Source of the DNA: Bacteroidetes bacterium HGW-Bacteroidetes-4 | GTDB taxonomy: Bacteria > Bacteroidota > Bacteroidia > Bacteroidales > SZUA-534 | NCBI GenBank assembly: GCA_002840905.1 | Contig: PHDD01000002.1 | Span: forward strand, 287,563 to 351,562 | DNA length: 64,000 nt | Direction of reading: 5' to 3' | Shown: positions 17,119 through 25,145 of the stretch, piece by piece | How the letters are laid out: the number at the start of each line of letters is the position of its first letter | Position numbering within the stretch: position 1 is the first letter of the stretch | Notes under the pieces: generated by a model | What the model was told of the DNA's origin: nothing | The model's database searches: none | What the model saw: only the letters and a program-made list of their open reading frames with translations | Translations under genes and position numbers: made by a program

Positions 17119-17646
17119 ATGATTTATACCTTCCGGTTTATTTCCGACGAGGAAGAAAGCTTTATTATGGACGTGAACATCAATCACGATCAAACCTTTT
17201 TACAATTACACCAAATTATCCAGGAACGTTTGGGATTTGATCCCGGCCAACTCACTTCATTTTTCGTGTCGAACGAATCGTGGGAAAAGTTGGAAGAAAT
17301 TACCCTGCTCGATATGGGAACCGAACAAGCACATATTATGGAAAACACCCCAATCGAAATGTTTTACCACCAAAAAAACGAACGCTTACTTTATGTTTTC
17401 GATTACCTGGCAGAACGTTTATTGTTTGGCAGCATTGTCCGGCTGATAGATGCCGAGTCGCCAATCCCACTGCCCACGGTTTCAAAACTTGAGGGCATTA
17501 CGCCGGAACAATCCCTGCATTGCGACTTTGAAGATGACGAGTTTTTAATGTCGGACCACGACGAAGACAGCGAAGCTTTTGGCTACGAGGATGAACTACC
17601 CGAAGATTTAGAAGATTTTAATCCTGAACCCGGCAATGACTATTAA
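17119..17646 (+). CDS. Plasmid pRiA4b ORF-3-like protein
   Basis: 175 residues. The N-terminal YTFRFISDEEESFIMDVNI, followed by FLQLHQIIQERLGFD and the segment ending LLYVFDYLAERLL, fits the pRiA4b ORF-3 / IS1096 TnpR-passenger family (MM3350-like fold). The last 45 residues are very acidic (DDEFLMSDHDEDSEAFGYED) and probably disordered. The family name is historical: there is no transposon here, and homologues sit in many Bacteroidota chromosomes. It starts two bases after the acyl-CoA reductase stop and overlaps miaA by 11 bases, so translation of the three is coupled. Function is unknown. Confidence 0.8.
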   Translation: MIYTFRFISDEEESFIMDVNINHDQTFLQLHQIIQERLGFDPGQLTSFFVSNESWEKLEEITLLDMGTEQAHIMENTPIEMFYHQKNERLLYVFDYLAERLLFGSIVRLIDAESPIPLPTVSKLEGITPEQSLHCDFEDDEFLMSDHDEDSEAFGYEDELPEDLEDFNPEPGNDY

Positions 17647-18547
17647 AGACACTTCAAATACTTTAATAGTTATTTTGGGACCCACTGGAATTGGAAAAAC
17701 AAACCTGAGTATAAAAATTGCCCAGGCATTAAAAACAGAAATTGTATCGTGCGATAGTCGCCAAATGTATCGCGAACTGAAAATTGGAACCGCCGTACCC
17801 GAACCCATGCAATTGGCAACTGTTCAACATCATTTTATTGGGAACCTTACAATTCACGATTATTACAACGCCAGCAAATTCGAATCAGAAGCGCTTCATG
17901 TACTGAATAATATTTTTAAACATACTAAATACGCAGTTTTAACAGGCGGTTCAGGACTTTACCTCGACGCTTTGGTGAAAGGAATCGACGACTTACCAAC
18001 CATCGACCCCAATTTGCGTGAGAATTTAATTAAGCGTTTACAAACAGAAGGATTGGAAGCCTTACAAAACGAATTGCAAAAAATTGATCCGGATTATTAC
18101 AATTTGGCAGATTTGAAAAACAGCAAACGCGTGTTAAAAGCACTTGAGGTTTATTACATGACCGGCAAGCCTTACTCCGTTTTAAGAACCGAACAGGTAA
18201 AACCCCGGCCTTTTAAAATTATTCAAATCGGTTTAAAAATGGAACGGGCCGAACTTTACCAACGTATCGATCAGCGTGTCGACGGAATGATTAAGGCAGG
18301 CCTGGTTGACGAAGCCCGAAAATTCTACCCCTACAAACAACTAAACGCTTTAAATACCGTAGGCTATAAAGAACTTTTTGGACATTTTGATGGAACATAT
18401 GATTTGGAAGAAGCCATACGCTTGATTAAACGCAACTCGCGCCGCTACGCCAAACGACAAATTACCTGGTGGAACCGCGACAAAAACATTCACTGGTTTC
18501 ATCCCGAACAAACTGCTGAAATTCTTGACTTCATTCATAAGTCTTAA
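17636..18547 (+). CDS. miaA: tRNA dimethylallyltransferase MiaA
   Basis: 303 residues. The P-loop GPTGIGKTNLS lies at 15-25, the DSRQMYRELKIGTA substrate motif at 40-53, TGGSGLYLDALV near 101-112, and the C-terminal RRYAKRQITWWNRD motif near 280-293. MiaA transfers a dimethylallyl group to N6 of A37 in tRNAs reading UNN codons. The ATG lies inside the end of the upstream gene (11-base overlap). Confidence 0.97.
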   Translation: MTIKDTSNTLIVILGPTGIGKTNLSIKIAQALKTEIVSCDSRQMYRELKIGTAVPEPMQLATVQHHFIGNLTIHDYYNASKFESEALHVLNNIFKHTKYAVLTGGSGLYLDALVKGIDDLPTIDPNLRENLIKRLQTEGLEALQNELQKIDPDYYNLADLKNSKRVLKALEVYYMTGKPYSVLRTEQVKPRPFKIIQIGLKMERAELYQRIDQRVDGMIKAGLVDEARKFYPYKQLNALNTVGYKELFGHFDGTYDLEEAIRLIKRNSRRYAKRQITWWNRDKNIHWFHPEQTAEILDFIHKS

Positions 18548-18650
18548 CCACACATAAACTATTGTTCCTATTATTCGCCTCGTGGCAATAAACACAAGGA
18601 AGTTTCCTCATAAATTTATACTTTTACGCATATTCAAAAAGATAAGTATT

Positions 18651-19811
18651 TTGGCACAAAAAATATGCATACTGGGAACTGCTTACCCTTATCGGGGAGG
18701 ACTTGCTGTTTATAACGAACGGCTGGCAAACGCTTTTCAGGACGAAGGGGCTAGCATAAAAATCGAAACATTTACCCTCCAATATCCGGGTTTTCTGTTT
18801 CCGGGTAAAACTCAGTTTGCCGATTGGGAAGCACCTAAAAGCCTATGTATTGAACAGTCGGTAAATTCCATCAACCCACTGAACTGGATTAAAGTTGGGA
18901 TAAAAATAAAGAAACAAAAACCCGATTTGCTTATTATTAAATACTGGCTGCCTTTTATGGCCCCCTGCTTTGGAACCATTGCTCGTATTGCAAAGCAAAA
19001 CAAACACACCAAAGTTATTTCAATTCTCGATAACATTATTCCTCACGAAAAACGTCCTGGCGACACGGTATTTTCAAACTATTTTTCGAAAAGTGCTGAT
19101 GCCTTTGTTGCCATGTCGAAAAGTGTACTGAGCGATTTAAACCACTTCGACACTTCAAAACCACGGGCATTTTGTCCGCACCCCTTGTACGACAACTTTG
19201 GTCCAAAAGTAGAACGCCATACCGCTTTAAAAAACCTGAACCTTAATCCCGAATTCCAATACATTTTATTCTTTGGCTTAATACGCGATTACAAAGGATT
19301 AGATTTACTCATCGAGGCTTTTGCCGATGAACGTTTTCGCCAATTAAAAATTAAACTGATAATTGCCGGCGAATTTTATTCCGATGAGGAAAAATATACT
19401 CAACAAATCAATAAACACAGGCTTCAGGAAAACATAGTACTGCATAACCGTTTTGTTCCCGATCCTGAAGTAGGAGATTACTTTGGAGCAGCCGATATTA
19501 TTGCGCAACCTTATAAAACAGCTACACAAAGTGGGGTTACACAAATCGGGTATCATTTTGAAAAACCCATGCTGGTAACCAATGTTGGCGGTCTGGCTGA
19601 AATTATTCCCGACCAAAAAGTGGGTTATGTAGTAGAACCAAATCCAAAAGCTATTGCCGATAAGCTCGTCGATTTTTTTGAACACAAAAAGGCAAGCCTC
19701 TTTCATAAAAATATTTTAGAAGAAAAGAAAAAGTACACCTGGAACACCATGACATCGACTATTCAGCAACTTTACAAACAACTAATTGAAAACCATGCTA
19801 ATCAGAAGTAA
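18651..19811 (+). CDS. Glycosyltransferase family 4
   Basis: 386 residues from the TTG at 18651 (LAQKICILGTAYPYRGG), which puts the first beta-strand at the N-terminus as in homologues; a GTG at 18582 would give 23 extra, unconvincing residues. The GT-B fold is shown by the N-terminal glycine-rich TAYPYRGGLAVYNERLA and the C-terminal domain with YILFFGLIRDYKGLDLLIEAF, ADIIAQPYKTATQSGVTQIG and the nucleotide-site PMLVTNVGGLAEII. Placed directly upstream of, and overlapping, hddA, it may use the GDP-heptose made by the following genes, but acceptor and donor are not shown by the sequence. Confidence 0.88.
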   Translation: MAQKICILGTAYPYRGGLAVYNERLANAFQDEGASIKIETFTLQYPGFLFPGKTQFADWEAPKSLCIEQSVNSINPLNWIKVGIKIKKQKPDLLIIKYWLPFMAPCFGTIARIAKQNKHTKVISILDNIIPHEKRPGDTVFSNYFSKSADAFVAMSKSVLSDLNHFDTSKPRAFCPHPLYDNFGPKVERHTALKNLNLNPEFQYILFFGLIRDYKGLDLLIEAFADERFRQLKIKLIIAGEFYSDEEKYTQQINKHRLQENIVLHNRFVPDPEVGDYFGAADIIAQPYKTATQSGVTQIGYHFEKPMLVTNVGGLAEIIPDQKVGYVVEPNPKAIADKLVDFFEHKKASLFHKNILEEKKKYTWNTMTSTIQQLYKQLIENHANQK

Positions 19812-20820
19812 AGCCCCACTCCGTTTGGGATTAGCCGGCGGCGGCTCCGATGTTTCGCCATTTAGCGATTTGTACGGTGGAGCCATTTTAAACGCTACCA
19901 TAAACATGTACGCCTATGCAACCATTGAACCCCGCGATGATAATAAAATTGTTCTCAATGCCGTTGACAAAGGCGAATATTACGAATTGAACAGCGAATA
20001 CCAACTTGAAATTAATGGTCAGCTCGACTTACCAAAAGGAATTTACAACCGTGTGGTTCGCGATTATTCAAAAAAACCCCTGGCCTTTACCTTAACTACT
20101 TATGTAGATGCACCCCCGGGTTCAGGACTTGGAACCTCGTCGACTTTAGTTACGGCCATTTTGGGAGCATTTGCTGAATGGTTAAATCTGCCGTTGGGCG
20201 AGTACGATTTAGCTCATCTGGCCTACGAAATTGAACGTATTGACCTCGATATGGCGGGTGGCAAACAGGACCAATACGCTGCAACCTTTGGCGGGGTAAA
20301 TTTTATGGAATTTTATGACAACGATAAAGTAATTGTTAACCCCCTTCGGATTAAACCAAAAATACTTAACGAACTGGCTTATAATTTGGTACTTTATTAT
20401 ACCGGAACCAGTCGCATATCGGCTCAAATTATTGATGCACAAAGGCAAAACGTTACTCAAAAAAAAGAAAGCTCGATTGAGGCCATGCAAAAAATAAAAC
20501 AACAGGCTTCAACCATGAAAGAGGCTCTGCTAAAAGGTGAATTGCATCAAATTGGCGAAATTCTCGATTTTGGCTGGCAACAAAAAAAACAAATGGCCGA
20601 TAATATTACCAATCCCGAAATTGATGAATTATACCGGAAGGTTCTTGCGGCCGGAGCCACCGGTGGAAAAATATCAGGAGCCGGTGGTGGCGGTTTCATG
20701 TTTTTTTATTGCCCCGGAAATTCGCGACATCGGGTAATAAAAATGCTCGAAGAAAATGGCGGACAGGTAAAACGTTACGAATTTGTAACCAGCGGACTTC
20801 AAACCTGGACCATCGATTAA
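19795..20820 (+). CDS. hddA: D-glycero-alpha-D-manno-heptose 7-phosphate kinase (HddA-type GHMP kinase)
   Basis: 341 residues from the ATG at 19795, 17 bases inside the upstream glycosyltransferase gene. The start RSKAPLRLGLAGGGSDVSPF is the first GHMP-kinase motif in the form seen in heptose kinases, followed by the ATP loop PPGSGLGTSS (about 109-118) and the C-terminal ISGAGGGGFMFFYC. HddA phosphorylates heptose 7-phosphate at the anomeric carbon. With gmhA and hddC downstream it supplies GDP-D-glycero-alpha-D-manno-heptose; specificity for heptose rather than fucose is inferred from this context. Confidence 0.9.
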   Translation: MLIRSKAPLRLGLAGGGSDVSPFSDLYGGAILNATINMYAYATIEPRDDNKIVLNAVDKGEYYELNSEYQLEINGQLDLPKGIYNRVVRDYSKKPLAFTLTTYVDAPPGSGLGTSSTLVTAILGAFAEWLNLPLGEYDLAHLAYEIERIDLDMAGGKQDQYAATFGGVNFMEFYDNDKVIVNPLRIKPKILNELAYNLVLYYTGTSRISAQIIDAQRQNVTQKKESSIEAMQKIKQQASTMKEALLKGELHQIGEILDFGWQQKKQMADNITNPEIDELYRKVLAAGATGGKISGAGGGGFMFFYCPGNSRHRVIKMLEENGGQVKRYEFVTSGLQTWTID

Positions 20821-20897
20821 GCAGTTTACAAACAGTTCTATTTACAAGGTTTGCCAAAAATAAAAATGTATTTTAGCACGAAAATGTAGATGCAAAC

Positions 20898-21482
20898 ATG
20901 AAAAAGATAAATGTACAACAGATTATTGAGAGCTCCATAGCTACCAAACAACAGATTATAAACGATGTTACTTTAATGGACACCGTAGAAAAAATTGCCC
21001 AGGCAATTATTGCCTGTTACCAAAACGGAGGCAAAGTACTTTTTTGTGGCAATGGTGGAAGTGCAGCCGATGCTCAGCATTTAGCCGCTGAATTATCGGG
21101 ACGTTTCTACTTCGATCGTCCACCACTTGAAGCTGAAGCACTACATGTAAATTCATCGTATGTTACCGCTGTAGCCAACGACTATTCGTACAACGATATT
21201 TATTCGCGTTACGTGAATGGTGTGGGAAAACCCGGTGATGTAATTATTGGTTTTTCCACCTCGGGAAATAGCGAAAACATAGTAAGGGCACTTAAAATAG
21301 CCCGCGATAAAAAAATGATTACGGTTGGTATGACCGGTGCCATGGGCGGAAAACTACGTGAACTCTCCGATTTTCTATTAAACGTTCCTTCGCTCGACAC
21401 ACCAAGAATTCAGGAATCACATATTATGCTGGGTCATATTTTTTGCGAAATAGTTGAAGAAGGTTTATTTGGAATAAAATGA
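20898..21482 (+). CDS. gmhA: Sedoheptulose 7-phosphate isomerase GmhA
   Basis: 194 residues with one SIS domain: FCGNGGSAADAQHLAAELSG (about 50-69) is the GmhA signature, GDVIIGFSTSGNSENIVRAL the second phosphate-binding loop, and the C-terminal QESHIMLGHIFCEIVE supplies active-site residues. It converts sedoheptulose 7-phosphate to D-glycero-D-manno-heptose 7-phosphate, the first committed step for ADP- and GDP-heptose. It overlaps hddC by four bases (ATGA). Confidence 0.94.
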   Translation: MKKINVQQIIESSIATKQQIINDVTLMDTVEKIAQAIIACYQNGGKVLFCGNGGSAADAQHLAAELSGRFYFDRPPLEAEALHVNSSYVTAVANDYSYNDIYSRYVNGVGKPGDVIIGFSTSGNSENIVRALKIARDKKMITVGMTGAMGGKLRELSDFLLNVPSLDTPRIQESHIMLGHIFCEIVEEGLFGIK

Positions 21483-22177
21483 CCGATGAAGTAATAATTT
21501 TAGCCGGAGGATTGGGAACCCGGTTAAAAGAAGCGGTAAAAGATGTTCCAAAACCCATGGCTCCCATTGGTAACTTACCGTTTTTAGCCTACTTATTCCT
21601 ATACCTTAAAAAGTTTCCCATTAATAGGGTTGTTTTAGCTGTTGGACACAAGCACGAAAGTATTTCAGACTATTTCAGGAACAAATATCAGGGAATGGAG
21701 ATCGATTACGCCATAGAAAAAGAACCTTTGGGCACAGGTGGTGCTATTGTCAATGCATTAAAACTCACAAAAAACAACACTGCTTTTCTGCTCAATGGCG
21801 ATACCTTTTTTAAAGTTGATTTACTGCAACTATTTCAGCATCATCAAAAATCAAAGGCTCAGCTTACACTGGCTTTAAAGCCCATGCAACAATTCAACCG
21901 TTATGGAACAGTTGAAACCAGCGATTCGCGAATCATTAAATTCAACGAAAAAAAACCGGTTAACAAAGGATTAATTAATGGAGGTGTTTATGTAATCGAA
22001 AAACAAAGCTTTGAATTATTAAACTTACCTGTAAAGTTTTCATTCGAAAAAGAAATACTTGAAAAAGAAACGTTGCAATGGAACATGCAAGCCTTAATTT
22101 GTGAAGGCTACTTTATCGATATAGGAATTCCCGACGACTTTAAAAAGGCACAACAGGAATTACCGAATCAAATTTAA
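21479..22177 (+). CDS. hddC: Heptose 1-phosphate guanylyltransferase (HddC-type nucleotidyltransferase)
   Basis: 232 residues. The nucleotidyltransferase N-terminus ILAGGLGTRLKEAVKDVPKPMAPI is intact, LGTGGAIVNAL and the metal-binding FLLNGDTFF follow. The short, single-domain length fits HddC/MurU-type enzymes rather than bifunctional pyrophosphorylases. In this operon the likely reaction is heptose 1-phosphate plus GTP to GDP-heptose; the nucleotide is inferred from the hddA neighbour. Ends just before a strong two-way terminator. Confidence 0.87.
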   Translation: MTDEVIILAGGLGTRLKEAVKDVPKPMAPIGNLPFLAYLFLYLKKFPINRVVLAVGHKHESISDYFRNKYQGMEIDYAIEKEPLGTGGAIVNALKLTKNNTAFLLNGDTFFKVDLLQLFQHHQKSKAQLTLALKPMQQFNRYGTVETSDSRIIKFNEKKPVNKGLINGGVYVIEKQSFELLNLPVKFSFEKEILEKETLQWNMQALICEGYFIDIGIPDDFKKAQQELPNQI

Positions 22178-22200
22178 ATTTAAAAAAAACATCACTACAA

Positions 22201-22232
22201 AAAAAGCCCCAAGCGTTGCTTGGGGCTTTTTT
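22201..22232. terminator. Bidirectional terminator between hddC and rpsT
   Basis: A near-perfect hairpin, AAAAAGCCCCAAGC / GCTTGGGGCTTTTT with loop GTT (14-bp stem), with T-tracts on both strands. It ends the plus-strand heptose operon and the minus-strand tRNA-Glu-rpsT unit. Confidence 0.92.
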
Positions 22233-22248
22233 ATATAGTAATAATTGA

Positions 22249-22500
22249 TTACAGACCGCTTACATGGTTTGCTAAACCTGACTTTAAATTGGCAGCTTTA
22301 TTCTTATGAATAACACTGGTTTTAGCCAATTTATCAAGCATTGAAGCTACTTTTGGGAATAACGCTTCAGCTTCAGCTTTTTCAGTAGTAGCACGCAACA
22401 TTTTTACTGCATTCCGGGCAGTTTTAGCATAATATTTATTGTGCAACCTGCGCTCTTCGTTCTGACGTATCCTTTTCTTAGCTGATTGATGATTTGCCAT
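22249..22500 (-). CDS. rpsT: 30S ribosomal protein S20
   Basis: 83 residues, rich in Lys, Arg and Ala, with the S20 opening [21 protein letters not shown] and the family's helical pattern ([31 protein letters not shown]). S20 binds 16S rRNA helices 9 and 44 early in 30S assembly. The gene begins 28 nt after the 3' end of a tRNA-Glu gene on the same strand, and no separate promoter is evident, so the two are probably transcribed together. Confidence 0.97.
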   Translation of the reverse strand: MANHQSAKKRIRQNEERRLHNKYYAKTARNAVKMLRATTEKAEAEALFPKVASMLDKLAKTSVIHKNKAANLKSGLANHVSGL

Positions 22501-22528
22501 GTTATTAATGTGTAAAATAAATTTATAG

Positions 22529-22600
22529 TACTCCGTAGGGGAATCGAACCCCTGCTACCAGGATGAAAACCTGGCGTCCTAACCGCTAGACGAACGGAGC
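22529..22600 (-). tRNA. tRNA-Glu (anticodon UUC)
   Basis: The minus strand folds into a full cloverleaf: acceptor GCTCCGT / ACGGAGT (first pair G-U), D arm with AGCGGTTAGGA, anticodon stem CCAGG / CCTGG with loop TTTTCAT giving UUC, and T arm AGGGG TTCGATT CCCCT. Discriminator A; CCA is not encoded, as is usual in this phylum. The body closely matches the common bacterial tRNA-Glu. Confidence 0.97.
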
Positions 22601-22616
22601 GTTTGTTTTCGGACTG

Positions 22617-22646
22617 CAAAAGTAATTAATTTTTTATATCTGCAAA
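22617..22646 (-). promoter_or_regulatory. Bacteroidota-type promoter of tRNA-Glu-rpsT
   Basis: On the minus strand TTTG (22646-22643) is followed by 18 nt and TACTTTTG (22624-22617), an excellent -33/-7 pair. Transcription would start about 10 nt before the tRNA 5' end at 22600. Confidence 0.78.
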
Positions 22647-22968
22647 AATATCTTTCAAAAAAATTACTTTTTCTCATCCTTCCTCAGAACCTTACAAAAA
22701 ACGTTTCCTTTTTTTGCGGTGCAAACATAACACATAATTTTTATATTTTCTATAGCTAATGCAAAAAAAGAACTCAAAAATTAAAAAGCATATAACATTA
22801 AATATAGACACATAAAAGCAAATCACGCCTGCTTCAGATTAAACCGCTGAATTGTTGTTGCTTAAACTTTCGGAGCTACCTTGAAAATTTAAAATCACCT
22901 GATAAAACATTCGCTTGCACTGTTTATTATTTGGTGGATTTGAGTTACCCTGATTCAATAAATAAAAA
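22647..22968. other. AT-rich intergenic region, no gene seen
   Basis: About 320 bases between the tRNA-Glu promoter and the plus-strand promoter at 22969. Many short A and T runs; no credible ORF with a sensible start, no RNA-like fold, no long repeat. A frame upstream of the next gene can be extended to about 22931, but the added residues lie across the promoter box and look non-coding. Confidence 0.5.
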
Positions 22969-22976
22969 TACCTTTG
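22969..22976 (+). promoter_or_regulatory. Candidate -7 box (TACCTTTG) upstream of the small membrane protein and mutL
   Basis: TACCTTTG fits TAnnTTTG, 24 nt upstream of the ATG at 23000, implying a very short leader. No convincing TTTG lies at the expected -33 distance. Confidence 0.5.
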
Positions 22977-22999
22977 TAGCATTAAACAAATGGAATTTT

Positions 23000-23269
23000 A
23001 TGGCAAGATTTTTTAGCTTACCCAAAAACAAACGATTTACCTTTACACCTCGTTATTACGACGAAAGGGCTGAAATGAGAAAGGAACGAAACGAGCAAAT
23101 CAAACGTGAGGTTGACGCCGAAAAGGAAGGAAAAAAAAGCCGTATCACGAAAGAAGAAATGGCGAATTACATTAAAATGAGTCGCCGTACGCAAAAAAAA
23201 TCGAACATGCGCTTGTTGGTTATTCTGGCCTTACTTTTAGCCATTTTCTATTTTTTTCTAATTAAATAG
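23000..23269 (+). CDS. Small membrane protein, function unknown
   Basis: 89 residues from the ATG at 23000 (MARFFSLPKNKRFTFTPRYYDER). A highly charged N-terminal two-thirds (RAEMRKERNEQIKREVDAEKEG and a basic stretch) precedes one C-terminal membrane helix (about 68-87). The pattern KNKRFxFxPRYYDE is a conserved opening that I recall in Bacteroidota proteins upstream of mutL, but no function is assigned. It ends 12 bases before mutL, so the two are cotranscribed. Topology predicts a tail-anchored cytoplasmic protein. Confidence 0.75.
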   Translation: MARFFSLPKNKRFTFTPRYYDERAEMRKERNEQIKREVDAEKEGKKSRITKEEMANYIKMSRRTQKKSNMRLLVILALLLAIFYFFLIK

Positions 23270-23281
23270 TTTCTGTTTTTC

Positions 23282-25141
23282 ATGCCCGATATTATTCAGT
23301 TATTACCCGATAGTGTTGCAAACCAGATTGCAGCTGGCGAAGTGGTTCAGCGACCTGCATCGGTTTTAAAAGAGCTGGTAGAAAATTCTATTGACGCCGG
23401 CAGCACTAAAATTCAGGTTGTGGTTAAAGATGCAGGCAAAACCCTGCTTCAGGTAATCGATAATGGCTGTGGAATGTCAGAAACCGATGCCCGCATGTGT
23501 TTTGAAAGGCATGCTACCTCAAAAATACGGAAAGCAAACGATTTATTCGATATCCGAACAATGGGTTTCCGCGGCGAAGCCATGGCTGCAATTGCTGCAA
23601 TTGCTACGGTTGAATTAAAAACAAAGAAATACGATGCCGAATTGGGAACCTACCTGCATATTTCAGGTTCCACTTTTGAAGAGCAGAAACCCGTCAACTG
23701 TCAGATTGGCACTAATATTTCGGTAAAAAACTTGTTTTTCAACGTTCCGGCCCGTCGCAAGTTTTTAAAAACGAACAGCACCGAATTAAAACACCTTATG
23801 GAGGAGTTTCAGCATGTTGCCCTTGGGTTTCCTGAAATTGAAATGCAACTTATTCATAACGATGTTGAAATCTACAACCTCCCCGCATCAAAAATATACA
23901 ATCGAATAATAAATGTACTGGGGCGCTCGGCCACTCAGAATCTGGTTCCCATACAATCGGAAACCACTATTGCTAAAATAAAAGGTTATGTTGGCAAACC
24001 CGAACATGCCCGAAAAAGTCCCGGTGAACAGTTTTTCTTTGTAAATAACCGCTACATGAAGCATCCGTACTTTTACAAGGCGGTTCTTTCAGCTTATGAA
24101 AACATTATTCCACAAGGAATGCTCCCCTCATTTTTTATTTATTTTGATGTCAATCCCAACAGCATCGACATTAATATTCACCCCACAAAAACTGAGATAA
24201 AGTTTGAAAACGAACGCGAATTGTGGGCCATTGTACAAGCCACGGTAAAAGAAGGACTGGGAAAACACAGCCTGGTCCCGAGCATCGATTTTAACCAGGA
24301 ACAAGCCTTTGATATTCCCAACCTGCGCAAAGGAGAACCGGTTGAACCGCCGCAAATAAAAATAAATCCCAATTACAATCCCTTCGATTCGCAAAGGCAT
24401 TCAAAATCATCCATTCATAACCCATCAGGCGGAAATGCTTCTTTCCAAAAACCACCACTCGACTGGCAGGCGCTTTACAATGGATTTGATGCAGCGCCCA
24501 AAGAACATTTTAAACCTGAAAACCAGTTTCCACAGAGTCCAATTCAACAAACGTTTACCTCGAATCACCCGAGCGAACCGGGGCGTTATTTCCAGCTTAA
24601 AGGGCGTTACATATTAACTGCCGTAAAGTCAGGCCTGATGGTAATTGACCAAAAAAGAGCGCACGAGCGAATATTATTCGACGAATACATTTATAAAATA
24701 GGAACCCAGGCCGGACTTGGTCAAAAACTGTTGTATCCTCAAAAAGTGGAACTGGACACTATGGACGCAGAACTTTTTCGTTCGGTAATTTCAGAGGTAA
24801 ACCGCCTGGGATTTGAGGTAGAAGCTTTTGGCGCCAACACCTTTGTTGTAAACAGCATTCCGGCCGAATTCCCCGACAGCGACGTTGGAGTGTGGGTTAC
24901 TCAGATAATTGACAACCTGAAAGAAAATCAAAAAGATTTTAAAGAAGCCTTGCGTGAAAACATGGTTCGCTCGTTGGCAAAGTTTTTGTCAATCCCTTAC
25001 GGAAAAATTTTAAGTCAGGAGGAAATGGCACACATAAACGACAAATTATTTGTTTCGCCAATGCCCAATTTAACCCCCGACGGAAAAAACATTGTTACCA
25101 TTATTGGGATGGACGAAATTGAAAAAAAATTAAAACAGTAA
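23282..25141 (+). CDS. mutL: DNA mismatch repair protein MutL
   Basis: 619 residues. The GHKL ATPase is intact: ENSIDAGSTKI (about 36-46, catalytic E and Mg-binding N), DNGCGM (about 60-65), GFRGEAMAAIAAI (about 97-109), and the transducer domain with FFFVNNRYMKHPYFY and DININIHPTKTEIKF-like segment (about 298-312). A Pro/Gln/Asn-rich linker (about 365-430) leads to the C-terminal dimerisation domain. The metal-binding endonuclease motif DQHAxxExxxxE appears as DQKRAHERILFDE (about 455), with the His replaced, and the CPHGRP motif is replaced by NLTPDGKN, so nuclease activity is doubtful. First of a run mutL-rhomboid-rhomboid. Confidence 0.97.
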   Translation: MPDIIQLLPDSVANQIAAGEVVQRPASVLKELVENSIDAGSTKIQVVVKDAGKTLLQVIDNGCGMSETDARMCFERHATSKIRKANDLFDIRTMGFRGEAMAAIAAIATVELKTKKYDAELGTYLHISGSTFEEQKPVNCQIGTNISVKNLFFNVPARRKFLKTNSTELKHLMEEFQHVALGFPEIEMQLIHNDVEIYNLPASKIYNRIINVLGRSATQNLVPIQSETTIAKIKGYVGKPEHARKSPGEQFFFVNNRYMKHPYFYKAVLSAYENIIPQGMLPSFFIYFDVNPNSIDINIHPTKTEIKFENERELWAIVQATVKEGLGKHSLVPSIDFNQEQAFDIPNLRKGEPVEPPQIKINPNYNPFDSQRHSKSSIHNPSGGNASFQKPPLDWQALYNGFDAAPKEHFKPENQFPQSPIQQTFTSNHPSEPGRYFQLKGRYILTAVKSGLMVIDQKRAHERILFDEYIYKIGTQAGLGQKLLYPQKVELDTMDAELFRSVISEVNRLGFEVEAFGANTFVVNSIPAEFPDSDVGVWVTQIIDNLKENQKDFKEALRENMVRSLAKFLSIPYGKILSQEEMAHINDKLFVSPMPNLTPDGKNIVTIIGMDEIEKKLKQ

Positions 25142-25145
25142 CAAG

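Noticed and set aside
17119-17646. Mobile-element origin suggested by the pRiA4b/IS1096 family name
   Set aside because: No inverted repeats, transposase or base-composition shift around it; it is embedded in a tightly spaced core operon.
22404-22619. Open frame across the tRNA-Glu gene and the rpsT start
   Set aside because: It overlaps the tRNA cloverleaf and rpsT; the peptide has no resemblance to a known family.
22931-22999. N-terminal extension of the small membrane protein before mutL
   Set aside because: The extension crosses the TACCTTTG -7 box and is not typical of coding sequence; the conserved opening begins at the ATG at 23000.
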